From Gentiana macrophylla (lineage: Eukaryota; Streptophyta; Magnoliopsida; Gentianales; Gentianaceae): a DNA stretch of 64,000 nt. Under the pieces are notes generated by a model. The model did no database searches and was not told where the DNA came from. It worked only from the letters and a program-made list of their open reading frames with translations. The stretch covers positions 23,118 to 87,117 of the forward strand of contig JAOBSW010001042.1 in NCBI GenBank assembly GCA_026214975.1, in the 5' to 3' direction. A program made the position numbers and the translations under genes. Shown here piece after piece: positions 32,265 to 44,251 of this stretch; positions within the stretch are counted from its first letter, which is position 1; every line of letters begins with the position of its first letter.

Positions 32265-32761
32265 GTGCGACCCGGCGGCTTATGTGCGATCTGTGGCCCA
32301 CGCCTCCTATTTGTTCAGGGCAGGCGGCGTGAACTCTGATAGCATTTCTGGTCAAACCCGCCCAACCCAACTAAGAAGAACTGAACTTGATAGCCACATT
32401 TTTTCCTTTTAGGAGGGTACTCCGCTGCAAGTGAGAGAAATACTTGTATCTTAAGTATTCTGCTCGCTTCGCTCCTGTAAGTCGAGTGGCTATCGCACCT
32501 CTGTTGTCGCCGGGGGGTTCTTGGCGAGGAGACCGACGGATAAGTTGCCGAAGACTAGTGGTAGGTGGTCCCGCGAAGCTTTCGGAAATGGGTAGTCTTG
32601 TGTGTAAGCACAATAATGAACCGCGGCGGCCCTCTGACTTACACTTATGTGCTGTGCGGCTCCCGCGAAGCAAATGAAGGGAAGCTTGAAGAGCTTACGG
32701 GTGAGCTTACGCTTGCTCTCAGCCTCTTTGATTGGTAGGCGGGCAAGCTAAGTCCCCTACT

Positions 32762-32881
32762 TATGATACGTAAATGAGTTTTGGCTTGTATAACCACTCT
32801 ATTATCCACTTCTAATAAACGCGACTGACCCAATTCTGGCTCATCTTCTGGAATCATATAACTGTCAAAAGTGAGCGAGTG
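32762..32881 (-). pseudogene. cox2: Mitochondrial cox2 fragment
   Basis: Forty codons on the minus strand match the region before the copper site of cytochrome c oxidase subunit 2: [19 protein letters not shown], then [20 protein letters not shown]. Upstream in the same frame the protein is not cox2 ([18 protein letters not shown]), and downstream the expected continuation toward the copper-binding part is absent. It is an internal piece joined to foreign sequence on both sides. In plant mitochondria cox2 encodes a subunit of respiratory complex IV; this copy cannot. Confidence 0.85.
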
Positions 32882-33334
32882 TTGCCCAACCAGGGGTTCA
32901 TGGGTGTCAACTGCTGAAGCGGTAGTGGACGCGCCCTTTGGGTCCTTTAGTGGGTTCTTCTTGCGCCAGTGCGCATATAACATATCTCGTTACTTCGTCA
33001 GATCCCTGGTAATAAATCGTGTTCTTCTTGCCACATACAATATTCTAAAGCACCGCGAACAGACGATGTTTTAAGAACATATAGATGCTACCTATTGAGA
33101 TTTTAATAACCTAGCTCATTAACTCTATTTTTCTATCTATGTCAACCTATTCTATTTTATTTCTCTCTTTACTATAGCATAGCTCAGATCACGGAGAGAT
33201 AAAGTGAAGCCCTTAGCAAAAGGGTAATGGTAATGCAGTAGTATGATACCACCCTTGGTCCTGTACCAGTAGATGTGACCGTTGTTCCAGGTGAAGACCC
33301 TAATCGAGGCTAGTCAAGCGTGCTAGCTGCAATC

Positions 33335-33420
33335 AAACTCAAAAGGAGAAATTTGTCTAATAGTAACAAATGGTGCCTCCGCAGTTTGACATCCGATCCA
33401 ACCTAGTAGTAAGAAAATAG
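33335..33420 (-). pseudogene. cob: Mitochondrial cob (cytochrome b) C-terminal fragment
   Basis: On the minus strand, FLLLGWIGCQTAEAPFVTIR then QISPF matches the last transmembrane part of plant cytochrome b, where the usual reading is close to LLGWIGCQPVEAPFVTIGQ. The leading residues (LAAAAI) are not cob, so the piece is joined to other DNA. Only about 28 codons remain. Cytochrome b is the core of respiratory complex III; this copy is non-functional. Confidence 0.75.
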
Positions 33421-33755
33421 CTGCAGCGGCTAGAACATGGAGTCGTATGGAGGTTGCTAATTCATTCACTGGGTCAGCTAGCTCTTCTGGTAGGGCTTAC
33501 GCATTTCGTGAAAGTCACCGGCAGAGGAAAGGGCTGTAGGTGATAGCGCGTTCTGCTTCTTATCTAGAGAAGGGGGCTGAAATCCTTTCTATTGGTACGT
33601 ACGTGGCAGCTGGTATAGATGGAAAACATAGCATGTCGCAATAAAATCTTGATTCGAGGCGTCAGCAAAACATTGCCGTCTGTTTCAAGACAGTCACAGG
33701 TTCAGGTCTCGCACCTACTTTTTGCAGATGATAGCATGCTTGGATGGGTCGTTGG

Positions 33756-33850
33756 GGCGTAGAGGAACCACACCAACCCATCCCGAACCTGGTGGTTAAA
33801 CTCTACTGCGGTGACGATACTGTAAGGGAGGTCCTGCGGAAAAATAGCTG
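33756..33850 (+). rRNA. rrn5: Plastid-type 5S rRNA, partial
   Basis: GGCGTAGAGGAACCACACCA, then CATCCCGAACCTGGTGG, then TAAACTCTACTGCGGTGACG and GGTCCTGCGGAAAAATAGCT follow the chloroplast 5S rRNA, which differs clearly from the plant mitochondrial and cytosolic 5S. The first roughly 15 and last roughly 12 bases expected for the terminal helix are replaced by other sequence, so it is a broken copy. A few substitutions are visible (for example AACCCATCC for AATCCATCC). Confidence 0.85.
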
Positions 33851-34379
33851 TCATTTCCCTGGAAGTAAACAAGTTTAGGAGACTGCACCCGTAGCTAATA
33901 ATGAATTAAAAAACATATGTTCTGATTTATTCGGGGAATTACAGGGGAAGTAAACATAACGATTAATTATGCCAAGCTAGGAGATAGGTTAGGATGGGAG
34001 ATTGGGGGGGGGGGGGATTTGCCGAAGATGCCTAGAGGCATCCATTTCTCCATCCATCTACTCTTATTCTAGTTTTTGGCTCGCAATAAAGCTAGACCCC
34101 TGATCGAGAACCTAGTAGTCCTATCTATCCACCTCTCCAAACACACCTGCGGCACAAACCCATTTTTGACCTATTGGTCCTAGTATGGCGACCGAACGGC
34201 CGCCCCCTAATTACTAGACCAACCGACCGACGCCTCACCTGCAAAGGTATCTACATAGTGTAATGTCGGTTGCACATTCAACATAGCGTTCGGACTCATG
34301 CTCATGTGCCTTCCAGAACCAGGGGTCTTCAAGCCTGCTGTCGTGATCGGTTAGGCTTGGTTTATTTTGTTAGAAAAAA

Positions 34380-35240
34380 AAGTAGTTTCCGTTTAATATT
34401 TTTTGCGTGTCATTGCAGGATCTTAGGTTGACCAAACTTCAGGAGAGATAATTTTGTTGTTGACAAGGCGCGTTTGTACGGTGCGAAACGTGTACCCGCA
34501 GCCGCGGAGCTCTTACATGTCAATTGTCTCGGGCATTTCTACCCTCATCCGAATTAAAACGACTTTTGACCCAGCTTAGAGGCCGAATTCGGTTTGGACA
34601 TCTTCACAAAAGTTGTAGATCTTTGAACAAGCATTCCAACACATCTTGGATCACTCAAATCGGAGGTCTATACGCAAAATTATGGTCAATTTATGGAAGA
34701 CATTCTAGAACCGAACAAACTGTCAAACCGAACTTTAGGCAGATTGTCTTTTTACGTGTTTTACACCATAAAACGGGAAATTGAAGGTGCAAACACATAT
34801 CCTCCTTCCCCCAAACCCTTAGAAGCCACCATTCTCTATTAGAGGACATTGGGGATGTCTCTCTAACACAAATTAATATAATTAAAGCATTTTATATCTA
34901 GATTAGTTTCATGGAGTTCTTTCAAGACATATGATGAAAGAAAATTTCGAAACACACACACAAAAATAGAGAGAAAAACTTGTTTTTTGTCTTGGGTTTC
35001 TAGTTGAAGAACAACTTGTAGTTTTTTCTTGGAAGCATATCAAAGAGGTTCTAGTACCAAGAATTGGTGTCCACCAACCACCGTTTGGAGAACACATTGG
35101 AAGATCTTGGCTTCTCTTCCTGCTATTGGTAAGACATACTAAACCCCATTGTAGGAATTTAGATCCTTTATTTATGTATTGTAATTTGTAAATTGTGATC
35201 CATCCACTGCGCAAAGAAACTACATCCTTCAAAACTCTCT
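34380..35240. other. Retroelement-like non-coding remnant left of the Athila element
   Basis: Around 34540-34760 the wording AAAGTTGTAGATCTTTGAAC and CAAATCGGAGGTCTAT resembles LTR sequence of plant Ty3/gypsy elements, and a short open frame across it is not a gene. From about 34900 to 35240 nothing is recognised. Confidence 0.3.
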
Positions 35241-35298
35241 ACAGAATGAGCATCCTAATCCTCAGCAGACTGATAGACTCCCCACTGAAAAAGTCTAT
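35241..35298 (+). pseudogene. Left stub of the copia element interrupted by the Athila insertion
   Basis: The bases just left of the Athila 5' LTR, including TCTAT at 35294-35298, read in one frame as NEHPNPQQTDRLPTEKVY, which is plausible copia polyprotein linker. It would join the sequence resuming at 51388 once the 16-kb insertion and one TCTAT are ignored. This rests on position and one frame only; the stub has no diagnostic domain. Confidence 0.35.
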
Positions 35299-37274
35299 TG
35301 ATGTATTATTTTTATATGATTGAATTTACGTGATTTTATTATGTTTTGTTGACAAATTCTATGTAAAATATCTAAAATTATGATATAATTAGTATAAAAT
35401 ATTAATCTTTGTAGTTTAGTATAGTTAGTAGTAAAAGTTAGTATTTATAATAAAAAGTTGTAGTTTTTGTACCGGTTTTAGTAACCGGAATATTGTGTCT
35501 ATTTTACACGGGTATTTTGTGTTTATTTCATTGCGAATCCTAATATGAATCGAAATCCCGAGTATCGACACTTTTTGAAGTCAATACAAGTCGGTGAAAG
35601 GAAGTTATAAAGCGTCACCGATATAAATGATCAAGGAATAATTGTTTCTAAATCTCAAAAAGGACGTATAATACAAATGGCTCATCGAGAGTATGTTTTC
35701 GAAGAAGTGGTCTTGATGAAAGTTGTAGAGAATTTAACGAGCTTTTCAACGGAAGTTCGATTATGTCATTACGATATCGAGAATTCAAGTTACGATTTTT
35801 AGAAGATTAAGCGTGTAATTATATATAATTATATATATAATTACACAGCACAAGTAATGATTATGTGTAACATGGGGAACATGTTGAGGACAAGTTGAAA
35901 TGATTAGCATCATTACACCGGACCGATCCGCAAATTTTCAGGACCGGTCCGGGAAGGAAAATTCTATAAAAGGAGCATCGAGAGAGTTCATTTGGAGGTG
36001 TACCAAATTATATATATAAACCATATTCTATATATATAACTCTTTCCCTCTTTCTTTTATAGTTGTAAATAGGCCTTATGCCAAAATAATGTAGTAGTAA
36101 TACGGTAATAATGTTCGGGAAATTCTCGAAGGTTCGGTGTTCTTTGAAATCGTTGTAAAATCCGGAAAAAGACGATTTACGAGTCGGCCAGATTATAATC
36201 GGGTAATTTCTATAATAATTATGTTTATGTTTGTCATTTTCTTCTTTTTAGTTTTTATAATGTTATTAGGCTAGATCTAATAACTAGCCAAAGTTATGTA
36301 ATTATATTATTTTGATCTTTTGGTAATGGAATGATGTTAAAATAAAAATGACTAAAATTGAGTAAAATGAATCTTTTTCTATTTCGCTACGTAATGATAA
36401 CATATTCGGAATGAAGTAATCAATCATAATGAATACTACATATAACTGGCGATGAACTCACCGGAGAAGTCGAGGATATGAGTAAAAATAGAAAAACCGG
36501 AGGTAAAAATGGCCGTCGATTAACGGAATCCTATTTCCTACCCGGGCGATTTGTCCTAATAAAACAAATCTTATTAAAATTTGTACTCGAGATCTTAATA
36601 ATGTTAAAATCACAGTTTAATTGAAACTACATCGTTTGTATTAAATCGATCCGCTTGACAACCGGAGCCTCTTGAATAACATCGGCCATTTGACAAATGG
36701 AATCACCTCTTTTATCCGGGGTAGATTTGTACTGTACTGTTTTGACTAACTAAGTTTAGCATGGGGCGCGTTGTGGACCTTGGGTGATGACTTTTGACAT
36801 ATGACAATTTCATATTTCGTGTGAGGAGGAATTGTTGACATTAGAGTACACCGTTTCATTCACTCAATTGGACCTAAAAAGGAAGATCGAACACATTCCA
36901 TTAATCTGAAAAGATCATATAATTTGATTACATATACTTTGGTAGTCAGGTTATATATTATATTTTGGTATCTATATATTTATATATCTATATATATTAT
37001 ATTAGAATAACTTTTAAATTACGCATTTATTTTATGTTGGTTAGAGTAGTAGTAATCTGTGTTATAAAATTGCGGTTTAGATCGAGTTAATAGCGACTCT
37101 TTGGTATTTAACCACACTTAAAAGAATTACCACTTTTTCCCCGAGGATTCGACACGACTCACCACTTTATCACTACAATTTGACCGGTACACTTTGCCGG
37201 TTAGGATCCGTCTAACCTAGAAAAGGTCTGCCCCTTCTTGGCGCCGTTTCTAAGGTCCAGTTTGGTGACGTCGA
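35299..37274 (+). repeat. 5' LTR of the Athila element
   Basis: 1976 bp, starting TGATGTATTATTTTTATATG. It contains the paired motif GGACCGATCCGC (35920) and GGACCGGTCCGGG (35941), followed by TATAAAAGGAGC (about 35966), which is a good TATA box about 25 bp downstream of the pair. It ends GTGACGTCGA against GTGACGTCA in the 3' copy. Confidence 0.9.
35964..35972 (+). promoter_or_regulatory. LTR TATA box
   Basis: CTATAAAAGG in the 5' LTR, with the counterpart CTATAAAAGG at about 50068 in the 3' LTR. It probably starts retrotransposon transcription. It sits just after the near-palindrome pair. Confidence 0.6.
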
Positions 37275-37280
37275 CTTTTT

Positions 37281-37298
37281 TCGGCGCCGTTGCCGGGA
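37281..37298 (+). other. Primer-binding site (tRNA-Asp)
   Basis: TCGGCGCCGTTGCCGGGA is nearly identical to the complement of the 3' end of plant tRNA-Asp (TGGCGCCGTTGCCGGGGA expected), six bases after the LTR end. The mismatch in the second base and the missing G are further signs of decay or sequence error. Confidence 0.85.
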
Positions 37299-37489
37299 AA
37301 CAAAGTCGCTATTTTTTTTTGTGTCTATGGTTACTACTTGTATTAGTTAAAAATTTCGAGGATAAACCAACACTCTTCTTATCACATTTCTTTTTTTTAT
37401 TTTTCGTTGGTATCTACTTTCTTTTAGTACCAATTTTCTTCTTCTTTAAAACTCGAGCATTTTTCTATTTTAATTAGTTGATGACCGAA

Positions 37490-39942
37490 GCGGTAAAGCC
37501 TCACTTACTCCTTATAAGCCTGATATAAACGCTACGAAAGCGATTGCGGATAGAGAGTAAACGTGGTCAACCCGACTTAGGACTCCTTGGAAAATCTCCA
37601 ACGGAATCATCTTCTAATAAAAATAAAGAAATGGTGAAGGTAGTGATGAAACAAACGAACAGAGGCTAGATCATGCTTTAGGGCATGGACAAAACCTCAT
37701 TAATATTAATAATAATCGAATAATAATAATAGGAACAATCAAGATCGGAACGAGAATAATCGTAACAATCCGCCAAACCCGAGACCTATCTCGTGATCAA
37801 ATCGTAAGGAGAAACCGGACTAATAATCCCATACTTTTACCGAATGAAGGAGCGAATAATTTGAAATTAAGTCTCATCTTTTTGGTTTAATTGACGTTAA
37901 GAGCCCAATTTCTAGGAGAAGATGATGAAGATCCACATCATCATCTCTATCATTTGAAGAACTGTGCAATCTGACCAAAAGTCAAGGTGCTCATAAGGAA
38001 TTAACAAGGATGACTATGTTTCCTTTTTCTTTAAAAGGAAGAGCCGAGATTGGTTTATGTCTCTTCCACACCACTCGTTAACTAGTTGGGAGGATATTCA
38101 AACTGAATTTACGAAACAATATTTCACTCGGGACGGAATTTGGAATTAAAAGTCGAGGTTGCTAATTTTAGACAAGGATCTGAAGAAACACTTGGGAATG
38201 CGTGGGAAAGGTTTAAAAATTGTTAAGAGCTTGTCCCGATCATGGTTATTCCTTAGATATGCAAATTCAACTTTTTCGTCAGTAAATTAAGAAAAGATTC
38301 ACGTGCGAGATGTAGATCATGCATGTGGTGGTTCGTTAATGATGAGTGAAGCTCAAGCAGTTCACGATGCTATAGAAAAGATTTCCAAAAACAATAGAAT
38401 GTGGGAAACCGGCTCTAGCACTAGAAAAGTAGCTTTTGCGAGAAGGATGTACTTCAAATACGGAAGTTCTAGCACATTTGGAGAATTTAAGTAGAAAGTT
38501 TGATGGATTACAACAAGGTAAGAATCAAAATTCGAGAAAATAGTACTCAATTGAATACTCAAATTATGATAATGTGTCATTAGGAAAGAAGAACCAACAG
38601 GATATTCAAAAGAGGAAGTGAGTTTTCTTCAAGATGGAATTTGAATAATGCATATTCAAACTCATTTAATGCTATTAGAAGAGACCACCCAACTTTTAGA
38701 TGGTCCGAAAACCCTAGTAAGCCAGGACAACCGCCGTATCGATTCGATATAAGAATATGAATAATAATCAAGTTTATCAAGGAAATACATCTAATCGAAT
38801 TTACAATCATTACCAAGATCCTATCCTCAACATACCACTCAAAGTATACCAAGTAACTCAAAGTTCAACTCAACTGCGGAAGGATTGAAAAATGGGAGAA
38901 AGCGATGGAAAATATGATGGGTGTAGTATTCACTCAAGCTAAGAATATGGAAACAATGATGACTTCTATAGGTTCAGTCAGTAAGGACATGAGTACAATG
39001 AAAACATCTATGAGTGGACATGATACCAGAATGAGAACGATAGAAGCTTCATTAAGGAATATGGAAGATCATTTGAGTAGGGAAGGTGAGCGTAACAACA
39101 AGAGACCTCACGGAGGATTACCAAGTAATACTGAAAGAAACCCAAGAGAGGTAAATGTTGTAGTTACGAGAAGTAGGAAACTCTATGGTAGTAATGGAGT
39201 AGAAAACTTCGGGAATAATGAAGTAGAAAATGATTTAGATAACAATGAAGAGACTAAAGATGAACTTGAATTTACTGATGAGGAAGAAGAAATCATAGAG
39301 AAATTCTTGAAAAGGAATAGAAGTTTGGAACCTGAGAAGGAAGGTGAAAAATGGGTAAAAATCCCTAGAATTTTGAAAGACCCCATGGATAAAGATTTAA
39401 GGAATCTGTTTAAGGAACATGTTAGAGTAGAAGATAAAGAAAACAAGGATGAGAAACAGGAAGAACTGAAGGAGTATGAAGTAGAGATTGATTCAGGGAA
39501 CGAATTAAAAGAAAAAAGTCAAGAACCTGAAACATGGCGATCAAGTAATACTCCAAAGGATAAAGGAAAAGAGAAAATGACTTCGAAACCAAAGGTTATA
39601 GATTTAGAGTCTTTACCTTTTCCACCTAAAGATCAAATTAAAAAGATTAAGACTGATCAGAAGTATGCTCGTTTCCTTGATACTTTTCGTCATATTAATG
39701 TTAATATCCCTGTTATCGAAGCTCTGATAAATATGCCTACCTATGGAAAGTTTTTGAAGGATATACTATCAAATAAGAAAAAATTAGAGGAATATGAGAA
39801 TATATGCCTAAATGAAGAATGTTCTGCAGTCTGCAAAGATAAGTTACCACCTAAACTAAAAGATCCTGGAAGTTTTACGATTCCGTGTGAAATTGGAGGC
39901 TTTTTGTTTAAGAAGGTCTTATGTGATCAGGAGCTAGTATAA
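37490..39942 (+). pseudogene. Athila gag region
   Basis: Structural capsid-type protein region of the retrotransposon. Pieces of the retrotransposon gag domain are visible in shifting frames: KGRAEIGLCLF near 38037, then TSWEDIQ near 38085, and LMMSEAQAVHDAIEKIS (38334-38390). The longest intact frame is 38905-39942 (345 codons): a helical Met-rich start, a long Glu/Lys-rich middle, and an Athila-like end with NVNIPVIEALINMPTYGKFL, then EECSAVCKDKLPPKLKDPGS and FTIPCEIGG. That end leads into the protease. The first half has many frame changes. Confidence 0.8.
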
Positions 39943-40640
39943 ATCTCATGTCTTATGAGGATTATAGAAAGCTAGGCATAGGAAAGCTTACTAAGAGTGA
40001 AATGACTCGCAAATGGCGAGCATGATCGATTAAGTACCCTAGAGGAATTATTGAGGACGTATTGGTTAAAGTAGACAAGTTCTATTTTCCAGTAGACTTT
40101 GTAGTTATGGAAATGGAAGAAGGATTTTAGCGCCGCTTATCTTGGGACGTCCATTTCTAGCTACAGGAGAACTTTAATCGATGTTGAAAAGGAGAATTAA
40201 TTTTGAGAGTCAATGAAGATGAAGTTGCTTTCAATATTTTCAAAGCTATGAACCATCAATACACATCACGTAATCATGTTCTTTTATAGAAGATACTCAT
40301 TCTGTCTATGATAATCGATTACCAACTTTTGAAGATAGATTAGAAGAATGTTTAACTTTATCTATCTATAAAGAAGGCGAGGAAGACATTGAAATGAAAG
40401 AGATAATCCTTTCTACAGATAAAGGAAGTTTTACTTTTAAACCACCATGGCATAAGTATTTAGAATTAGAACTAGAAGGACCAGTTCTTAAATCATCAAT
40501 AGAAGATCCGCCTAAGAATCTGGAATTGAAACCGTTACCTTTAAATCGAAATATGCTTTTCTTGAAAATGATAACCTTTTACAGTTATTATTTCATCAAC
40601 TTTAACGGAAACAGGAAGATCAATTACTAGGAATGTTGAA
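39900..40640 (+). pseudogene. Athila protease and linker region
   Basis: The aspartic protease region starts with the motif expected to read D-S/T-G-A; here a one-base change of length breaks it (GATCAGGAGCTAGTATAAAT). It continues in another frame with INLMSYEDYRKLGIGKLT. Further pieces up to 40640 include GSFTFKPPWHKYLELELEG (40430-40486). The enzyme would cut the gag-pol polyprotein; this copy cannot. Confidence 0.7.
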
Positions 40641-40789
40641 AAAGCATAAGAAAGCTTTTGGATGGATGATTCTTTGATATTCGAGGTATTAGTCCGAGAT
40701 ATGTGTTCATAAGATAATTACGAAAGAAGATGCTAAACCTTGTATTCAACCGCAACGCCGCCTCAACCCGAATTTACTGATTAATCGTT

Positions 40790-41640
40790 AAGAAAGAGGT
40801 TATTAAGCTATTAGAAATGGGAATAATTTTTCCTATATCGGATAGTGAATGGGTAAGTCCAACTCAAGTTGTACCAAAGAAAGGAGGTTTCACGGTGAAA
40901 GAGAATGATAAGAATGAATGGATTCCAACAAGGGAAATTACAGGATATCGAATGTGCATTGATTTTAGAAAACTAAATGATCATACTAAGAAAGATCATC
41001 ATCCACTTCCATTCATAGTACAAATGTTGGAGCGTTTAAGTGGTCATAAGTATTCTTGTTTCTTAGATGGTTATTCGGGATATTTCTGATTTTCATTGCA
41101 AGCAGGAGATAGGGAAAAGACTACTTTCACTTGTCCTTATGGAACTTTGCGTATAAAAGAATGCCGTTTGGTTTATGTAATGCTCCGGCTACTTTTCAAA
41201 GATGCATGATGTCTATATTTTACGATATGGTTGAGAAATTCTTAGAAATTTTTATGGGCGACTTTAGTGTTTACGGAGACTCTTTTAATGGTTGTTTGTT
41301 ACACTTAGAACGAGTGTTACTGTATTTGTGAGATACCAATTTAGTGCTTAAGCGGGAAAAATGTCATTTAATGGTATCGGAAGGAATTGTACTAGGACAT
41401 AGAATCTACGAAGTAGGAATTGAAGTTGATAAAGCTAAAGTCGAGGTAATCGAAAAATTGCCTCCACCAGTTAATCTAAGAACGTTAAGAGGATTTCTTG
41501 GACATGCGAGATTTTATAGGAGATTTATTGCAGATTTTTCAAAGATAGCAAAGCCTCTAAGTCATTTGCTTGAAAAAGAAGTATCTTTTAATTTTGATAA
41601 TAAATGTATGGAAGCATTTAAGACCTGAAGCGAAGTTGAT
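40790..41640 (+). pseudogene. Athila reverse transcriptase
   Basis: Ordered Ty3/gypsy RT motifs are visible: SEWVSPTQVVPKKGG, YRMCIDFRKLND, SCFLDGYSGYF, then after a break KRMPFGLCNAPATFQRCM, and KREKCHLMVSEGIVLGH. The catalytic box, normally F-M-D-D in this clade, reads FMGDFSVYGDSF because codon 41257-41259 is GGC, so the first catalytic aspartate is replaced. The tether region LRTLRGFLGHARFYRRFI follows. Frame breaks occur at about 41087 and 41330. Confidence 0.9.
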
Positions 41641-42060
41641 TACGGCACCAGTATTGGTGGCACGGCATAGGATTTACCTTTTGAGATTATGTGTGATGCA
41701 AGCGATTTAATTGTAGGAGCTGTTTTTAGGTCAAAGGTATAATAGAATTCTCAAAGCTATTTACTATGCATCTCATACGTTAAATGCGACTCAACTAAAC
41801 TATGCAACTCTGAGAAAAAAGAAGCTGTTGGTTTGTAATTTTTGCCTTAGATAAGTTTAGATCGTATATTGTTGGCTCTAAGGTAATAGTTTATGAGACC
41901 ATTCAAACATTGAAATATTTTCTTGAGTAAGAAAGATCTGAAACCACGTCTTCTTAGATGGATTCTTCTACTTCAAGAATTTGATATTGAGATTAAAGAA
42001 AAAGGAAGTGAGAATGTAGTAGTGAGATCATCTAAGTAGAATGGAAGGCGAGGAAGAGAT
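41640..42060 (+). pseudogene. Athila RNase H
   Basis: Follows the reverse transcriptase. FEIMCDASDLIVGAVF (about 41678) holds the first catalytic aspartate. Later pieces resemble ARTLNATQLNYATL and [18 protein letters not shown]. Several stops and frame changes. Confidence 0.75.
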
Positions 42061-42339
42061 AGGAAATGAAATTAAGGATTCATTTCACGATGAACAACTA
42101 TTTAGAATCGATATGCCTTCAACCATGCGGTTATTAAAGAAAAGAATTCCTTCTAAGGAAAATTCACCTTGGTTTGGAGATATCATTAACTACTTAACTT
42201 TGTGATTACATTCCGTCTCATTGGACTTGGCAATGAAAAAAGTTCTTTTATGACTTAAAATTTTATTTTGGGAGGAACCGGATCTTTTCCGTAAATGTTC
42301 GGATGGAATAATCGTAAAATGTGTGCACTGATAATGAAA

Positions 42340-43430
42340 TTTTAAGTGTTTTATCGTTTTGTCATGATCGTGAGGCGAGGAGGTCATCATGGAGGATGGA
42401 AAACTGCTTTTAAAGTCTTGCAATGTGGTTTTTATTGGCCTACACTTTATAAAGATGCGTATACGTATGTTAAATCTTGTGAGTCTTGTCAAAAATGGGG
42501 AAATATATCTAAAAAACATGAAATGCCTATGCAACCTATTTTAGAATGTGAGTTATTTGATGTTTGGGGTATAGATTTCATGGGACCTTTCCTATATCTT
42601 TTGGAAAAGATTTATTCTTGTAATGGTAGATTATGTTTGAAATGGGTAGAAAGTGAAGCTCTTCCCACTAATGATACCAAAGTTGTTATACGATTCCTTA
42701 AAAGAATATATTTACACGTTATGGCATTCTAGAGGCGATCATTAGTGATAGAGGTTCGTGACTTTTGCAATCGACCATTTACCAAGTTAATTGAAAAATA
42801 TGGTGTAACATAAATTAGGAACGCCTTATCATCCGCAAACCGTTGGTCGGGTAGAGGTGTCAAAGAGAGATTAAAAGAATCATAGAAAAAACAAGTGGAT
42901 TCAAACCGTAAAAGCGGGCGATTAGATTAGATGATGCGTTATGGGCATACTGAGCGACTTTTAAAACTCCAATTGGTCATTCTCCTACAAATTAGTCTTT
43001 GGTAAATCTTGTCATCTCCAAGTAGAATTAGAACACCGAGCATTACGGGCTATTAGATTTTTAAATTTCGATCCTAAGAATTTGTCGGTGATCATAGATT
43101 ACTTGATTAATGAAATTAGAAGAATTTCGCCTTGATTCATATGAAAATGCTCGAATCTACAAGAACGCATACGAAATCGTTCCATGATAAGAGAATCTAT
43201 AGTCGTGAGTTCCATGTAGGTGATCGAGTGTTATTGTACAATTCACGTTTAAAGTTGTTTCGGAAAGCTTAAATCAAGATGGGCAGTCCATTTAAAGTAA
43301 CACGAGTTTATAAATCCGGAGTACATTGAACTAGCGATGGGAATACAACTTTTATAGCCAATAGTCACGAGGTGAAGCTATTTACGGAAGGTGAAGAAAT
43401 CTCTCACGATAAATGAAGTAATGTTCTTTG
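42340..43430 (+). pseudogene. Athila integrase
   Basis: The zinc-binding part is visible as HHGGWKTAF, then [20 protein letters not shown] and CQKWG. The catalytic core begins [11 protein letters not shown] (first Asp of D-D-E) and continues [17 protein letters not shown]. The second Asp lies in ISDRGS near 42745 after a frame break. The third part is only seen as scattered pieces to about 43430. Integrase would insert the cDNA; this copy is dead. Confidence 0.85.
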
Positions 43431-44039
43431 ATCGACCCTCAGAAAGACTAAAAAGCGGTGCTTAAAAAATTTGAAAGTATCAAATCACCGAGTTTTATCT
43501 TTACTTTTATATGTCTAAACTAGTTCGTCTTTTTACGGATAGGCGTAAAAGAACCTGGATGTCTTTTAGATAGATTAGGAATTTTTGTTTTGCTTTTAAA
43601 GTTTGGTTTTAATAGAGATATCGCCTTTACTATAGAAGCCTTAGTTTTTGAGCAGAACAAGCAATTGTTGAGAGAGAAAAAATTGAAAGAAGTTTGTAAT
43701 GAGTACGTCAAGAAGCTCGATAAAGAGAAGAAGGCTAAGTTTTTAAGGAAATGCGAATCTGTGGAAAAATTGAACACAGTGGGCAATGTGGGAAAAATAT
43801 AACTCAATCTCAGAGTGAGTGTTTGAATGTAATTAAGAAGGAGCGATTAGGTGGTTAACCGAAAATCGATGGACTTCCAAGACTTAATTCAAGCGCTACA
43901 TTTCTAGGATATAGTTTGCTTGAAAGGTATGTTAGAAATGGAGAGTTTGTAGAAATTGAAGAATTAGAAACCCAGTAGGTTCAAGTCTTTTATTGTTTTT
44001 AGTTTTATAAAATTTTTGCATAACTTTGAAAATCTTATA

Positions 44040-44251
44040 AAATTGGATCTTTATAAAATTAAGGAGTTTTATAAAAGTTTTATAAAAAGTTTTTAAGTTT
44101 TTAGATATTTTATAAAATTAATATAAATTTATTGAATTTTTATAAACTTTTAAATAAGTTTTATAAAGATTTTATAAATTTTAAGAAATTGTTATAAAAT
44201 TTATAAATTTTATTAAGTTTTTATTGAGTTTTATAGGTTTTATATCAAAAA

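Larger units (their letters stand above)
31866..34340. other. Organellar DNA mosaic in the nucleus (NUMT, with a plastid-type piece)
   Basis: The block is GC-richer than its surroundings and contains recognisable organelle pieces: mitochondrial trnG-GCC (32194), a cox2 piece (32762), a cob piece (33335) and a plastid-type 5S rRNA (33756). All are partial or altered, and their neighbours are not those in the intact genes, so the block is rearranged. The rest has the look of plant mitochondrial spacer (CGCTTCGCTCC, GGGGTTCTTGGCGAGGAGAC) but no further gene. A run of G occurs at 34005-34016. Borders are set by change of composition and are uncertain by a few hundred bases. Confidence 0.7.

Noticed and set aside
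32371..32677. Overlapping open frames on both strands (100 and 77 codons)
   Set aside because: They lie in organellar spacer-like DNA, overlap each other and show no domain.
34524..34784. 86-codon plus-strand frame
   Set aside because: The sequence resembles LTR wording (AAAGTTGTAGATCTTTG) and the protein has no recognised family.
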